A DNA stretch of 64,000 nt from Haloferax elongans ATCC BAA-1513 (lineage in GTDB: Archaea > Halobacteriota > Halobacteria > Halobacteriales > Haloferacaceae). Under the pieces are notes generated by a model. The model did no database searches. It saw only the letters and a list, made by a program, of their open reading frames with translations, and had not been told where the DNA came from. The DNA lies in NCBI RefSeq assembly GCF_000336755.1, contig NZ_AOLK01000022.1, positions 258,748 to 322,747 of the forward strand, given 5' to 3'. Made by a program: the position numbers and the translations under genes. Shown here piece after piece: positions 9,143-18,388 of the stretch. How positions within the stretch are numbered: the first letter of the stretch is position 1; every line of letters begins with the position of its first letter.

Positions 9143-9823
9143 TTAGAACAGAAGCGAGTCGTCGTTGTCAATCATGTAGAGCGTCCGCGCCGCCACGTTG
9201 ACCGCGTGGTCGCCGATGCGTTCGAGGTCACGCACCGTAAGTAGGAGGCGGCGGACGTCGATGAGGAACTCTTCGGGGTCGAGTTCGCCGTCGCCTTCGA
9301 AGTCGCTTCCAGTCATAAGGTCGCGCACGATGGTCTGGGAGGCTTGGTTACACATCGTGTCGATGTTGTCGTCGCGCTCGGCCACGGAGTGACACAGTTC
9401 TGTGTCTTCGCTCTCGTAGGCATCCATGGCCTGGTCGACCATGTCGAGGGCGGCATCGCCGATACGTCGGATATCGACTTCCGTGTACACGTCGTTTTCC
9501 GCGTCGATGGCGTACTGTGCGAGGTTCGTCGCGAGGTCACCGATACGTTCGAGGTCGGTGATAATCTTGAACGAGGCCGTGATGAACCGGAGGTCGCTCG
9601 CGACTGGCTGTTGGAGTGCGAGCAGGTCGATGCAGTCCTGTTCGAGGTCGAGGTAGATGCGGTTGATTTCGTGGTCACCTTCGATGACTTCCTCGGCTTT
9701 GCGCTCGTCTTTGTCTTCGAGCGCATCGAGTGCGTATCGGACGCGCTCGGCGACGAGCTCGCTGAGGTACAAGACGTCCTCTTCGAGTTCGTTGAGCAGC
9801 GTTTGATAACTGTTGCGGGCCAT
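9143..9823 (-). CDS. phoU: PhoU phosphate transport regulator
   Basis: A 226-residue PhoU with two three-helix-bundle repeats. Each carries the family motif: 'FKIITDLERIGDLATNLAQ' in the first half and 'LLTVRDLERIGDHAVNVAART' in the second. PhoU couples the Pst transporter to phosphate control. The start is the Met of MARNSYQTLL at 9823; the 39 in-frame codons upstream encode unrelated sequence. It is the last gene of the leftward pst operon, 134 bases after pstB, so some separate expression is possible. Confidence 0.92.
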   Translation of the reverse strand: MARNSYQTLLNELEEDVLYLSELVAERVRYALDALEDKDERKAEEVIEGDHEINRIYLDLEQDCIDLLALQQPVASDLRFITASFKIITDLERIGDLATNLAQYAIDAENDVYTEVDIRRIGDAALDMVDQAMDAYESEDTELCHSVAERDDNIDTMCNQASQTIVRDLMTGSDFEGDGELDPEEFLIDVRRLLLTVRDLERIGDHAVNVAARTLYMIDNDDSLLF

Positions 9824-9957
9824 ACGTGGCGTTGCGTTAGGCGTGGTGAAATTCCTTGTGATGCCACTGGTGACGATAGCATGTGACAAGCAAAAACCAG
9901 ATAAGAAAGCGAGAGACCGGAACCCCGCACGTGGGCGCAACTGCCCCGTGTGGTCGA

Positions 9958-10848
9958 CTATCCGAACTTCCCGGTGATGTAGTCTTCGACGCGCTGGCTC
10001 TCGGGGTTCTCGAAGATTTTCTGGGTGTCGTCGAACTCGACGAGTTCACCGCCGGTGAGGAAGACCGCGGTCTTGTCTGAGATACGCGCCGCCTGCTGCA
10101 TGTTGTGCGTGACGATGACCACGGTGTAGTCTTCGGCGAGTTCCTCGACGAGGTCCTCGATTTGCGAGGTTGCGACAGGGTCGAGCGCGGATGCCGGCTC
10201 GTCCATCAGGAGGACTTCGGGGTCGGTCGCAATCGCGCGAGCGATACAGAGGCGCTGTTGTTGGCCGCCGGAGAGGTCGAGACCGGATTCGTGGAGGCGG
10301 TCTTTGACCTCGTCCCAGAGGGCGGCGCGCTTCAGCGATTCCTCGACGATTTGGTCGTAGTCGCCGTCGATACCCTGAATCTTCAGACCGTAGACGACGT
10401 TGTCGTAGATGCTCTTCGGGAAGGGGTTCGGCTTCTGGAAGACCATCCCGACGCGACGGCGGAGTGCAACGGGGTCGACGTCGTCGTCGTAGACGTTCTT
10501 GCCGCGAAGCGTCAGGTTCCCCTCGACGCGCGCGACGTCGATGAGGTCGTTCATCCGGTTGATACACCGGAGGAACGTCGATTTCCCACACCCCGACGGA
10601 CCAATCATCGCGGTGACGCTGTTTTCGGGAATCTCCATCGAGATATCCGTGAGCGCGTGGTCGTCGCCGTACCAGACGTTGATGTCTTCCGATTCGATGA
10701 CGATATCGGCGTCGTCTGTGACCGAACTCTCGGCCGCCGAGAGGCCATCACTCACGTCGGTCTCGACGAGCATCTCGTCGTTCGTCGGGTCGTTTGTCCC
10801 GGTCATTGCTGATGATTCAACCTCGGTCTCTTTGTCTCTTTGGCTCAT
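9958..10848 (-). CDS. pstB: Phosphate ABC transporter ATP-binding protein PstB
   Basis: A 296-residue ABC ATPase. Walker [10 protein letters not shown] is at residues 83-91, the signature [14 protein letters not shown] and Walker B VLLMDEP follow, and '[18 protein letters not shown]' is typical of PstB. The first 45 residues are an acidic extension not found in bacterial PstB; a shorter start at Met15 (10806) is possible. It powers PstC/PstA for phosphate import. The stop of pstA lies 8 bases upstream, so the two genes are cotranscribed. Confidence 0.95.
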   Translation of the reverse strand: MSQRDKETEVESSAMTGTNDPTNDEMLVETDVSDGLSAAESSVTDDADIVIESEDINVWYGDDHALTDISMEIPENSVTAMIGPSGCGKSTFLRCINRMNDLIDVARVEGNLTLRGKNVYDDDVDPVALRRRVGMVFQKPNPFPKSIYDNVVYGLKIQGIDGDYDQIVEESLKRAALWDEVKDRLHESGLDLSGGQQQRLCIARAIATDPEVLLMDEPASALDPVATSQIEDLVEELAEDYTVVIVTHNMQQAARISDKTAVFLTGGELVEFDDTQKIFENPESQRVEDYITGKFG

Positions 10849-10856
10849 TGGCTGTA

Positions 10857-12485
10857 TTAGGTTTCGCTTTCGTACTTGTTCCGGAGGACGATGGCGATGG
10901 AGTTCATCGCGAGGAGCACTGCGAGGAGAACGACGACACCAGCGGGCACGGCCTTGGTGTAGAAGTCCTCACTGGCGAACAGACTCGACCACGCATACAC
11001 CTGCAGCGGCATCGCGCTTACCTTCGACGAGAGTTCCGTCGGGAGGTTGAAAAGCACGTTCGGGGCACCAATCATGATGAGCGGTGCGGTCTCACCGATT
11101 GCGCGGCCGAGCGCGAGGATAGTCCCAGTGAGGATTCCGGGGAACGCCTCGGGGAGAACCACGTTCCGAACCGTCTGCCAGCGTGTCGCGCCCATTCCGT
11201 ACGATGCCTGTCGCATGTCGTTCGGGACAGAGCGAATCGCCTCACGAGAGGAGATGATGACGATTGGCAGGATGAGCAGTGCAAGCGTCGCACCACCGAT
11301 GAGAACGGTCCCGGTTGCCTGTCCGAGGTACGTGACGAACACGCCCAGACCAAGCAGTCCGTAGACGACAGAGGGGACGCCAGCGAGATTCGAGATGTTG
11401 ACGTCGATAAAGCGGGTGAACCGGTTGTCCGGGGCGTACTCTTCGAGATACACCGCGGCACCGACACCGAGCGGGAACGAGAGTGCGGCCACGGTGACCA
11501 TCAGGAGGATGGACCCACCGATGGCGGGGTAGAGACCAGCGTTCTCGGCAGACCCGCTGTGCGAACTGGTGAGGAACTGCCAGTCGGTCCACGCCTGCGG
11601 TCCGGCGAATCCGAGCGCGTCGACGGCGACAGCGCCGACGAGCGCGCCGACGATGACGGTAGCCGCGAAGACGAGGCCGGGTTTCAGCTCTTCGCGGGTG
11701 ATAACAGAACCGCCAGCGTACGCCGCGGTGGGAACGAACGAAACCGCGGTCACGACGACGAGCGCGTTGGCATCGATACCGACCAACGGTCCGACGATAG
11801 CACCGAGGGCCGTGAGAACGAGCGCGCTTGCACCGGCGGCCAATCCAGCTTTGTTGTCTTCGCGAACCCGAGCGATGTACTGACCGACGACGAGTGCAGT
11901 GACGCCGCCGAGGACGAGCGTCAGGATAATCCAGTCAGTGGGAACGACTGGGGCCTTCTGGACGAGTTCCGGGATGCTGTGGAAGTAGCCCGGGACGCCA
12001 AACAGCGAGAGGAAGAACAACAGGCCTGTGGCGGCCACGCGTGCGGTGAAGGGAATCTGCCTTTCGTACTTTGTCAGCAGGACGGTCCCGGCCACGGCGA
12101 CGACGAGACCGACCGCATAGGAGAACCCGGTCAGTGGCGGGATGATATCGATGAAGACGATTGCGACGCCACCGCTGAACATCAGCGAGACGAGCAGCGC
12201 GCCGACGACCATGCCACCGAGTTTGAGCGCTTCGCGGTTCCGACGATAGAGTGCGCCGCCGACGAGTATCGTCGGAAGGACGAGCGTCAAGAAGAACGTC
12301 AGGTGCCATCCGGCGTCGGCCGTGAGCGGCTGAATGGCGTCGTTGGCGACGTAGACGAGAAGCACCGCCAGCGTGACGATACCGAACATCGTCGCGGCCA
12401 ACAGCAAGTACCGGAAGATGAGCCCGGCGGTCCGGCTGACTTGCCCGAACCCTTGTGCGTAACTGGAATCTTGTTCGGTTGCCAT
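10857..12485 (-). CDS. pstA: Phosphate ABC transporter permease PstA, N-terminally extended
   Basis: A 542-residue protein, almost twice the usual PstA length of about 290. The ABC permease core occupies about residues 300-542 and contains the coupling EAA-type segment ending '[16 protein letters not shown]'. Residues 1-290 add about eight hydrophobic segments (for example 21-46, 62-78, 89-112, 120-137, 184-203, 214-236 and 270-290). The ends are clean and the frame is uninterrupted, so this is an inserted membrane module rather than a frameshift fusion. It lies one base after the pstC stop and 8 bases before pstB. Confidence 0.92.
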   Translation of the reverse strand: MATEQDSSYAQGFGQVSRTAGLIFRYLLLAATMFGIVTLAVLLVYVANDAIQPLTADAGWHLTFFLTLVLPTILVGGALYRRNREALKLGGMVVGALLVSLMFSGGVAIVFIDIIPPLTGFSYAVGLVVAVAGTVLLTKYERQIPFTARVAATGLLFFLSLFGVPGYFHSIPELVQKAPVVPTDWIILTLVLGGVTALVVGQYIARVREDNKAGLAAGASALVLTALGAIVGPLVGIDANALVVVTAVSFVPTAAYAGGSVITREELKPGLVFAATVIVGALVGAVAVDALGFAGPQAWTDWQFLTSSHSGSAENAGLYPAIGGSILLMVTVAALSFPLGVGAAVYLEEYAPDNRFTRFIDVNISNLAGVPSVVYGLLGLGVFVTYLGQATGTVLIGGATLALLILPIVIISSREAIRSVPNDMRQASYGMGATRWQTVRNVVLPEAFPGILTGTILALGRAIGETAPLIMIGAPNVLFNLPTELSSKVSAMPLQVYAWSSLFASEDFYTKAVPAGVVVLLAVLLAMNSIAIVLRNKYESET

Positions 12486-12486
12486 C

Positions 12487-13446
12487 TCAGTAGACCTCCC
12501 GGTAGCGTCGTGCGACGAAGTCGCTGATGATGTTCATGATGAGTGTGATGACGAACAGGACCAGCCCGATTGCGAACAGACTGCGGTAGGCGAGGCCGCC
12601 ACCGGTGATGTCACCGGTCAGAAGCTGGACCATCGCGGCCGTCATCGGCAGCGCGCCTTCGAGGTACGATGCCGGGTTCAGCGGGTTGAGGAACTTCGCC
12701 TGCGCACCGGCGGCGACGGTGACGGCCATCGTCTCGCCGATTGCACGCGAGAGCGCGAGAATGAACGACGAGAAGATGCCGGAGAGCGCGGCGGGGACGA
12801 CGATACCCGTCGAAACGTCGAACTTCGTCGCACCCATCCCGTACCCGGCCTGTCGGAGTTCGTCAGGCACGGCCGACATCGCGTCTTCACTGATGGACGC
12901 GACCATCGGGATAATCATGATGCCGACGACGATGCTCGCCGAGAGCATGTTGAACGTCCCGATGTCGGGGAAGACGACCCGCAGCGCGGGCGTGATGTAG
13001 ATGAGCGCGAAGAACCCGTAGACGACGGTTGGGACGCCGGCGAGGATTTCGAGCGCAGGCTTGAGGAGGGAGCGAGCCTGCGGACTCGCGTACTCGCTCA
13101 GGTAGATGGCCGTCGCCACTCCGAGCGGGAGTGCGATGATGGCGGAGCCGAAAGTCACCATCAGCGTAGCCGAGATGAGGGCCATCACACCGAACTCTTT
13201 GCTATGTATTTGCCAGGTCGTTCCCGTGAGGAAGTCGACGAGGTTCGCCGTCTCTCCTGCGACACCCATCAGCGGTGCGGTGAGGCTGAAGAACTTGGAC
13301 GCCTCTGTGATGAGGAGCCCAACGATGCTGAGGGTTGTGACGACGGAAAGCGCCGCGCACAGGAAGAAGAACGACCGCGTCAGCAACTCACGCGGAGCGT
13401 TCTCCGTGTTCCGCGTGAGGTCTGCTTCGAGGTCATCTGTACTCAT
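12487..13446 (-). CDS. pstC: Phosphate ABC transporter permease PstC
   Basis: A 319-residue permease with about six TM segments and the typical 'LPLGVATAIYLSEYA' and 'LEILAGVPTVVYGFFAL' motifs, and the EAA loop 'ALSRAIGETMAVTVAAGA'. With PstA it forms the phosphate channel in the cytoplasmic membrane. It follows pstS by 62 bases and abuts pstA. The N-terminal 30 residues are hydrophilic and acidic, as is common in haloarchaea. Confidence 0.94.
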   Translation of the reverse strand: MSTDDLEADLTRNTENAPRELLTRSFFFLCAALSVVTTLSIVGLLITEASKFFSLTAPLMGVAGETANLVDFLTGTTWQIHSKEFGVMALISATLMVTFGSAIIALPLGVATAIYLSEYASPQARSLLKPALEILAGVPTVVYGFFALIYITPALRVVFPDIGTFNMLSASIVVGIMIIPMVASISEDAMSAVPDELRQAGYGMGATKFDVSTGIVVPAALSGIFSSFILALSRAIGETMAVTVAAGAQAKFLNPLNPASYLEGALPMTAAMVQLLTGDITGGGLAYRSLFAIGLVLFVITLIMNIISDFVARRYREVY

Positions 13447-13508
13447 TGGATTGTATGAATCGTGGTGTATGAAAAAGCGCTTCGTTACCCTATTCTGGCA
13501 GTAGACGC

Positions 13509-14570
13509 TCAGTTAGCCTCTTCGATGGCCGAATTGAGCTTATCGAGCATCTCCTGCTGCTCGTCTTCACCGAGCGGCACGTAGCCGACTTCGTCGGCGA
13601 CGATTTTCTTGCTCGTGGAGTTTTCCATCCAGTAGCGGGCGAACTCGGCGACGTGGTCCTTCGCGAGCGACCCCTTGGCGGGGTAGGTAAACAGCGGGCG
13701 CGAAAGCGGCGTGTAGTCGCCGGAGAGCGCCGTGTCGAGGGACGGCTCGACGTAGCCGTCGCCGTTGTCGACAGCGACTGCCTGGACGGCGTCGGTGTTC
13801 TCGCTGTAGTACGCGAAGCCCATGTAGCCGATAGCGAACTCCGACCCCATGACACCCTGAATGATGGTGCGGTCCTGTTCGGTCGCAGAGTAGTCCTGAC
13901 GGTGACCCGGACCTTCCTCGCCGATGATGGCCTCGATGAAGTAGTCGTAGGTACCGGAGGCGTCGGTGGGACCGAAGATTTCGATTTCTTCCTCGGGCCA
14001 CTCGGAGTTGACGTCGGACCACATCGTCGGCTTCCCTTCGGCCGAGAAGATGGTCTTGAGCTGCTCGACGGTGAGTCCCTCGCCGATGAAGTCGTTGTCG
14101 TTGTTGACGATGACCGTCAGAGCGTCGGTTGCGACCTTGAGTTCGACGGGAGTGACGTCGTTATCCGCACACTGCTGTTCTTCCTCGCCCTTGATGGGGC
14201 GCGAGGCGTTGTTGAAGTCCGTCTGGCCGGGACAGAAGTAGTTCGCGAAGCCGCCACCGGAGCCGGTGGACTGGAGATTGATGTTGACCTCGGAGTGCTC
14301 CTTCTTGAAGCGCTCTCCCATCGCGGTAGCAAGTGGGAAGACGGTCGAAGAGCCAGCGATGTTGATGTCGCCCGAGAGCGTCGCGCTCTCGCCGGAGCCA
14401 GACCCCGAACCGGAGTCCTCAGAGCCACCCGAGCCACCGGACGCTTCGGTGGGTTCGGATTCAGAGTTGCTGTTGTTTTCCGTACAGCCAGCGAGCCCGG
14501 TGAGTCCAGCCGCGCCAGAAGCAATCAGGAACTTGCGTCGCGACAGGATGTCGTCCGTCTTGCGCGTCAT
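13509..14570 (-). CDS. pstS: Phosphate-binding lipoprotein PstS
   Basis: A 353-residue phosphate-binding protein and first gene of the operon. The N-terminus has a Tat motif (SRRKFL at 10-15), a hydrophobic stretch and a lipobox LAGC with Cys29, so it is exported folded and lipid-anchored. Next comes a Ser/Gly/Glu linker (about 35-62), then the PstS fold: 'INIAGSSTVFPLATAMGERF', 'STGSGGGFANYFCPGQTDFNNASR' and 'GPTDASGTYDYF', which hold the Ser/Thr/Asp/Arg phosphate ligands. Tat export and a low-complexity linker are usual for haloarchaeal solute-binding lipoproteins. Confidence 0.94.
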   Translation of the reverse strand: MTRKTDDILSRRKFLIASGAAGLTGLAGCTENNSNSESEPTEASGGSGGSEDSGSGSGSGESATLSGDINIAGSSTVFPLATAMGERFKKEHSEVNINLQSTGSGGGFANYFCPGQTDFNNASRPIKGEEEQQCADNDVTPVELKVATDALTVIVNNDNDFIGEGLTVEQLKTIFSAEGKPTMWSDVNSEWPEEEIEIFGPTDASGTYDYFIEAIIGEEGPGHRQDYSATEQDRTIIQGVMGSEFAIGYMGFAYYSENTDAVQAVAVDNGDGYVEPSLDTALSGDYTPLSRPLFTYPAKGSLAKDHVAEFARYWMENSTSKKIVADEVGYVPLGEDEQQEMLDKLNSAIEEAN

Positions 14571-14916
14571 TATCGCTATGAATCCGATTTGTGGGTAAAT
14601 ACGCTGCTATGACAAATATATAGAGGTACGTTCTGGTATGTGGGTCATGGGGACTGACAGAACATTCGATGCGAATCTCCGGGTCAGTGAGCCGTCCTTC
14701 GGATAGCAGTGAGGCGTGTGAATATCTCCCGAAGCGTTCGACTCCCCGCAACCCCCGGGGTGATGATTACGGCCTGACACCACTTGCCCCCCAAGAGATG
14801 GATATTGGCACTCGTATCACCCCCAACTAACCCGAAACTCCACCCAACAGGGTAATTCCATCCACCATTATATAGAGATAGACAGTTTTATTGTGCGTAA
14901 ACGACCATGCTCGCGT
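14571..14916. promoter_or_regulatory. Divergent control region between pstS and abrB-phoU
   Basis: A 346-base spacer with no gene. The leftward pst promoter probably uses the AT box AAATATATAGAG at 14614-14625 (TATATATTT read leftward), giving a leader of roughly 20-30 bases. The rightward gene has a TATA-like TTATATAG at 14868-14875 and TTTTATTG at 14885-14892, the latter at leaderless distance from the ATG at 14917. The 9-mer TATATAGAG occurs near both promoters in the same orientation. The middle is C-rich (for example CCCCCGGGG). Phosphate-dependent control is expected from the gene content, but no P-box could be defined. Confidence 0.5.
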
Positions 14917-15918
14917 ATGGTCGAAACCCGAAAGGTGCAGGTGACAGGCGGTTCCACCTACACCGTCTCCATCCCCAAAGACTGGGCGACGGAAAACGGC
15001 GTCTCCGCCGGAAGCGAAGTCGAATTCTACCCCGAAGGCGACTCCTTATTCTTGACTCCGCGCTCCGAAGAGGAGCGAACCGAGGGTACTCTCGACATCA
15101 CGAACCTCGAAGGCGACGAACTCACGCGCGCGGTCATGACGATGTACGTGAGTGGGTTCGACATCATCGCGCTGGAGAGTTCGCGCATCACGACCGACCA
15201 GCGACGAACCATCCGCGAGGCGACCCAGAGTCTCGTCGGGCTGGAAGTGCTCGAAGAGACGCGCGACCGAGTAGTCATCCGCGACTTGCTGGACTCGTCC
15301 GAGCTCTCGATTCACAACGCGGTCACGCGCATGCGACTCATCTCACTGTCGATGCTCGAAGACGCTATCGCGGCCCTTGCCGAACTGGACACGGACATGG
15401 CCCGCGACGTCATCCAGCGCGACGACGACGTCGACCGTCTCTGGATGGTCGTCTCCCGAATCTTCCGCGCCACCCTCCGCACTCCGAAGGCGGCCGAGGA
15501 ACTCGGCCTGCCCCGTGAGGCGTGTTTCGACTACCAATCCGCCGCACGACAGCTCGAACGTATCGGCGACCACGCGACCAAGATTGCCCACCTGACGCTG
15601 AACTTCGAAGAACCCGTCGACGAGGAAATCGTCGTTGCCATCGAGGACCTCTTCGACGAGGCCAAGAAGGTCGTCAACGGCGGGATGGACGCCCTGTTCG
15701 CCGAGGACAGCAACGAGGCGACGCGACTGGCAAACGAGTCGCGTGAGGCCGTCCAGGCCATCGACGAGCGAGCCCGGAAAATCGACGAACTCCTCCGCGG
15801 TCTCGACCCAGCCCGTGCGCAACTGCTCGGTCTCATCGTCGACTCCGTCTCCCGGAGTGCCGACTACGGCGGCAACATCGCCGAGACGGCGCTTCAGAAG
15901 GCCGCACCGACGCCCTAA
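14917..15918 (+). CDS. AbrB-PhoU fusion, probable phosphate regulator
   Basis: A 333-residue protein. Residues about 3-48 form an AbrB/SpoVT-type swapped-hairpin DNA-binding domain ('TRKVQVTGGSTYTVSIPKDWA... SAGSEVEFYP'). The rest is PhoU-like with two helical repeats, including 'ARQLERIGDHATKIAHLTL' and a second Asp/Gly motif 'SRSADYGGNIAETAL'. It probably senses the Pst/phosphate state through the PhoU part and binds DNA through the AbrB part. I start at the ATG at 14917 because the AbrB strand begins there; the ORF is open to 14893. It is divergent from pstSCAB-phoU, which is its obvious candidate target. Confidence 0.88.
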   Translation: MVETRKVQVTGGSTYTVSIPKDWATENGVSAGSEVEFYPEGDSLFLTPRSEEERTEGTLDITNLEGDELTRAVMTMYVSGFDIIALESSRITTDQRRTIREATQSLVGLEVLEETRDRVVIRDLLDSSELSIHNAVTRMRLISLSMLEDAIAALAELDTDMARDVIQRDDDVDRLWMVVSRIFRATLRTPKAAEELGLPREACFDYQSAARQLERIGDHATKIAHLTLNFEEPVDEEIVVAIEDLFDEAKKVVNGGMDALFAEDSNEATRLANESREAVQAIDERARKIDELLRGLDPARAQLLGLIVDSVSRSADYGGNIAETALQKAAPTP

Positions 15919-16092
15919 CCGCTCTCTTTCGACCACCAGAGAGTCGGAGGCGCCTCTCCAAATCTATTGAGTTTATTTCACGGTGCTTCCTCGAGCGGCG
16001 GTGCTATCGCTCAGTGAGGCGAGTGGCATGCCGCTGGCTCTCAGCAAAAAGACAGTCGGTGCCGCGTCAGGAGCGACGCGGCAGAGAGAACG

Positions 16093-16470
16093 TTATTCTT
16101 CGTCGACGGCGACGGCGTTGACCTGACCGTCCTGACCGGGACGGGAGGTAACGCGGGCGCGACCGGCGCTCGTGTCGATGATGGAGCCCTTCGTGATGAT
16201 GTTCCGGCGGGCGTAGTTGACGTTCGACGGGTTGTCGATGACGCCTTCGATGTCGGCCTGCGTGACCTCTGCGCCGTCGGCGACCTGTGCGACGTTCGTC
16301 GAGAGCGTGCGGAGCTTCTCGTTGTCGCCGCGGGAGTCGATGGTCTGGAATCGGGGTTCGCCGACCGTCGTGGCGGCGGGCTCGCGACCCAGCTGGTAGC
16401 GCTTCTTGTTCGAAGACGGCTTGAGCCGCCCACCGGTTCGCTTCCGCTTGGAGCGTCCTTGGTCCTTCAT
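16093..16470 (-). CDS. rps8e: Small ribosomal subunit protein eS8
   Basis: A 125-residue archaeal/eukaryotic-type ribosomal protein S8e. The basic start 'MKDQGRSKRKRTGGRLKP' and the 'NVNYARRNIITKGSIIDTSAGRARVTSRPGQDGQVNA' C-terminus are diagnostic. It is transcribed as a single gene, divergent from the DUF2240 gene at 16621. The basic N-terminus contrasts with the acidic proteome, as expected for an rRNA-binding protein. Confidence 0.95.
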   Translation of the reverse strand: MKDQGRSKRKRTGGRLKPSSNKKRYQLGREPAATTVGEPRFQTIDSRGDNEKLRTLSTNVAQVADGAEVTQADIEGVIDNPSNVNYARRNIITKGSIIDTSAGRARVTSRPGQDGQVNAVAVDEE

Positions 16471-16620
16471 ACGGGGTAAAAACCTCGGTGACTACTTGAA
16501 TCGCTCGAATCAGCTCTTGTGAGGCGTTCGCATATGTGTGTGGCGGGGAGCTGAGCGTGTGGAGGGACGCACCGAAGCGAACACAAACCATTTTGGTCGC
16601 CCACCGCCGCCTCCGAACCA

Positions 16621-17067
16621 ATGAGTCTCGACGTCACCGTCGCCGTCCCGTTCCGTCAGCACGGGTCGACCCGCCTCGGCGAGGGCGAGTTCGTCGTCGC
16701 CCTGTCGCTCGACCGCGACTGGTTCTCGCCAGACCAGGCAAAACGCCTCATCGACCTCGCCGCGGGCCGCGGCCTCGTCGAACGCGACGGCACCGAAATC
16801 GTCGCGACGTTCGACCCCGCCGACGTGCAGGTTCCCGAGGAGTTCGAACCAGACGCGTCGGTCCTCCGCGAGCAGTCCGCGTTCGAACAGATTCTCGACG
16901 CCTGCGTCGCTGCTGGCATCGAAAAACAGGCTGCCGTCGCCGGTATCAACGAGCGACAGTCGAAACTTGGTGTGACCGCCGAGGCTGCCGCCGTGCTCTT
17001 CGCTCGCTCGAATGGCGTCGAGGTAGGCGACGCGGCTGCGAAGGCCAAGTCAGGGTTAGCGGAGTAA
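16621..17067 (+). CDS. DUF2240 family protein
   Basis: A 148-residue protein with the N-terminal segment 'VTVAVPFRQHGSTRLGEGEFVVALSLDRDWFSPDQAKRL', which matches archaeal DUF2240. The helix-rich N-terminal half resembles a winged-helix module ('PDQAKRLIDLAAGRGLVERDG'), and the C-terminal half is Ala-rich helix. Function is unknown. It is divergent from rps8e and 64 bases upstream of another uncharacterised gene. Confidence 0.75.
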   Translation: MSLDVTVAVPFRQHGSTRLGEGEFVVALSLDRDWFSPDQAKRLIDLAAGRGLVERDGTEIVATFDPADVQVPEEFEPDASVLREQSAFEQILDACVAAGIEKQAAVAGINERQSKLGVTAEAAAVLFARSNGVEVGDAAAKAKSGLAE

Positions 17068-17131
17068 CACCCGGCGCGACACGGTCCGGCCGAAGCGACA
17101 CCCCAAAACCGTCGCCCCGCGAACGTCGGGT

Positions 17132-17530
17132 ATGGTCGTCGATAGACTCTCGGACGGGAAGCGCATCGCACAGCTTCTCGCGTCCGAACTGACCGGGCAC
17201 GAAGACACGTTCTCGATTCTCTCCATCGTCGATTCCGACGCCGACGTCGAGCCAACCGACGACGGGGCGCTCGCCTACGCCGTCGCGGCCGACAACGAAC
17301 GCGTTGCCGAAGTGTACGTCCAGCCCGACCGGACCCGAATCGAATTCATCGCCTACCCCGACGTAACCGCCGAGGCAGCGGACGAAGAAGGGCTCCGGGT
17401 TCGTCCAAAAGCAGTCCGGCCTCCGCGGACGCTGGTGTTCGTCGAAGACGGTGCGCAGGTGAAGTGGACGCTTCCGGCGTTCCGCGCGTTAGTCGCAGCA
17501 CTCGAAGCTGACGCGGACGAATCGAACTGA
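17132..17530 (+). CDS. Uncharacterised haloarchaeal protein
   Basis: A 132-residue soluble acidic protein with mixed alpha/beta character. It begins 'MVVDRLSDGKRIAQLLASELTG', has a central strand-rich part and ends with a helix 'LPAFRALVAALEADADESN'. There is no cysteine and no TM segment. I do not recognise a characterised family. It follows the DUF2240 gene in the same direction and may be cotranscribed with it. Confidence 0.6.
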   Translation: MVVDRLSDGKRIAQLLASELTGHEDTFSILSIVDSDADVEPTDDGALAYAVAADNERVAEVYVQPDRTRIEFIAYPDVTAEAADEEGLRVRPKAVRPPRTLVFVEDGAQVKWTLPAFRALVAALEADADESN

Positions 17531-17597
17531 GAGCGAACGCAGCCGAATCGAACCGAGAGCAGACGCGAGAAGAAAAATCAGCGGTCAGCGAGCAGTT

Positions 17598-18257
17598 TCA
17601 GAGGTCGGCGAGCAGTTCGGGGAGTCGCGTCGGGAGTTCGGCGCGAGGGATGTGTGCGATAGCCCGTGGGTCCGGGTCGTCACAGCCCTCGCCGAGCACC
17701 TGAACGGGACGGATACCGACGTCGTGCGCACCGGCGATATCGTGGTGGACGCTGTCGCCGACGTAGACCAGTTCGTCGGGCTCGACGTCGAGCGCATCGA
17801 GGAGCGCGTCGAACGCCCGTCCGTCCGGTTTGCCAGCCGGGAGCGCGCCGGTCACGAGGGCGGCGTCGAAGTAGTCGTTCCAGCCGAGTTTGTCGAGTTT
17901 CGCCTCCTGTGCGACGACCGGACCGTTGGTGAGGAGGCCGACGCGGTAGGTCGTTCTAAGCCCCGCGAGCATCGCCGCGACGCCCTCGACGGGGACGACA
18001 GCGTCAGTGATGCGTTCGCGGTAGGCCGTCGCCACGTGCTTCGGATCCACCGCCGAGTCGTGCTCGGCGAGCAGTGACTCGAAAATCGGCGTCCGAGTGC
18101 GGTTCGTGAGGTTTTGTTGGTGCGCCTCCAGATACGCCTCTCGAGACAGTTGCGGTGCGCCCGCCGCAGCCGCAGCTTCTTCGAGGATTGTCTCGCGGTC
18201 CCGCGTCGGGACGGCGAGCGTGTAGTCGAGGTCGAACCCGACTGCGGTGACAGACAT
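17598..18257 (-). CDS. HAD superfamily hydrolase
   Basis: A 219-residue HAD phosphatase. Motif I is FDLDYTL near residue 8 (nucleophile Asp and acid Asp), motif II is LLTNGP, motif III is the Lys in AGKPDGRAF and motif IV is VYVGDSVHHDIAGA. The helical cap lies between motifs I and II, so it is a subclass I member, like phosphoglycolate phosphatases and 2-haloacid dehalogenases. The Tyr in DLDYTL (usually Gly) is common in archaeal members. The start is the Met at 18257. It is divergent from nurA. Confidence 0.87.
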   Translation of the reverse strand: MSVTAVGFDLDYTLAVPTRDRETILEEAAAAAGAPQLSREAYLEAHQQNLTNRTRTPIFESLLAEHDSAVDPKHVATAYRERITDAVVPVEGVAAMLAGLRTTYRVGLLTNGPVVAQEAKLDKLGWNDYFDAALVTGALPAGKPDGRAFDALLDALDVEPDELVYVGDSVHHDIAGAHDVGIRPVQVLGEGCDDPDPRAIAHIPRAELPTRLPELLADL

Positions 18258-18388
18258 CGTCGTCGGAGCCTTGGACAGCAAGTGATATGAGCGTGCCGGG
18301 AACCGGCAGTGCATCAACTGTCGTTTGGGCGCGGGAGTCGCCTCCGATGGAGAGGCGGGTTTTTTACTGTCCGCGACGACGCCGAGGT

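Noticed and set aside
10794-12527. 577-codon frame opposite pstA
   Set aside because: Antisense shadow of a clear ABC permease; its Arg/Glu/Asp-rich sequence has no recognised domain.
14641-14860. P-box or other conserved phosphate element in the pst control region
   Set aside because: No repeated or palindromic motif clear enough to name was found beyond the AT boxes already listed.
16536-17192. 218-codon frame overlapping the DUF2240 gene in another frame
   Set aside because: Arg-rich shadow; the DUF2240 frame has normal haloarchaeal acidic composition.
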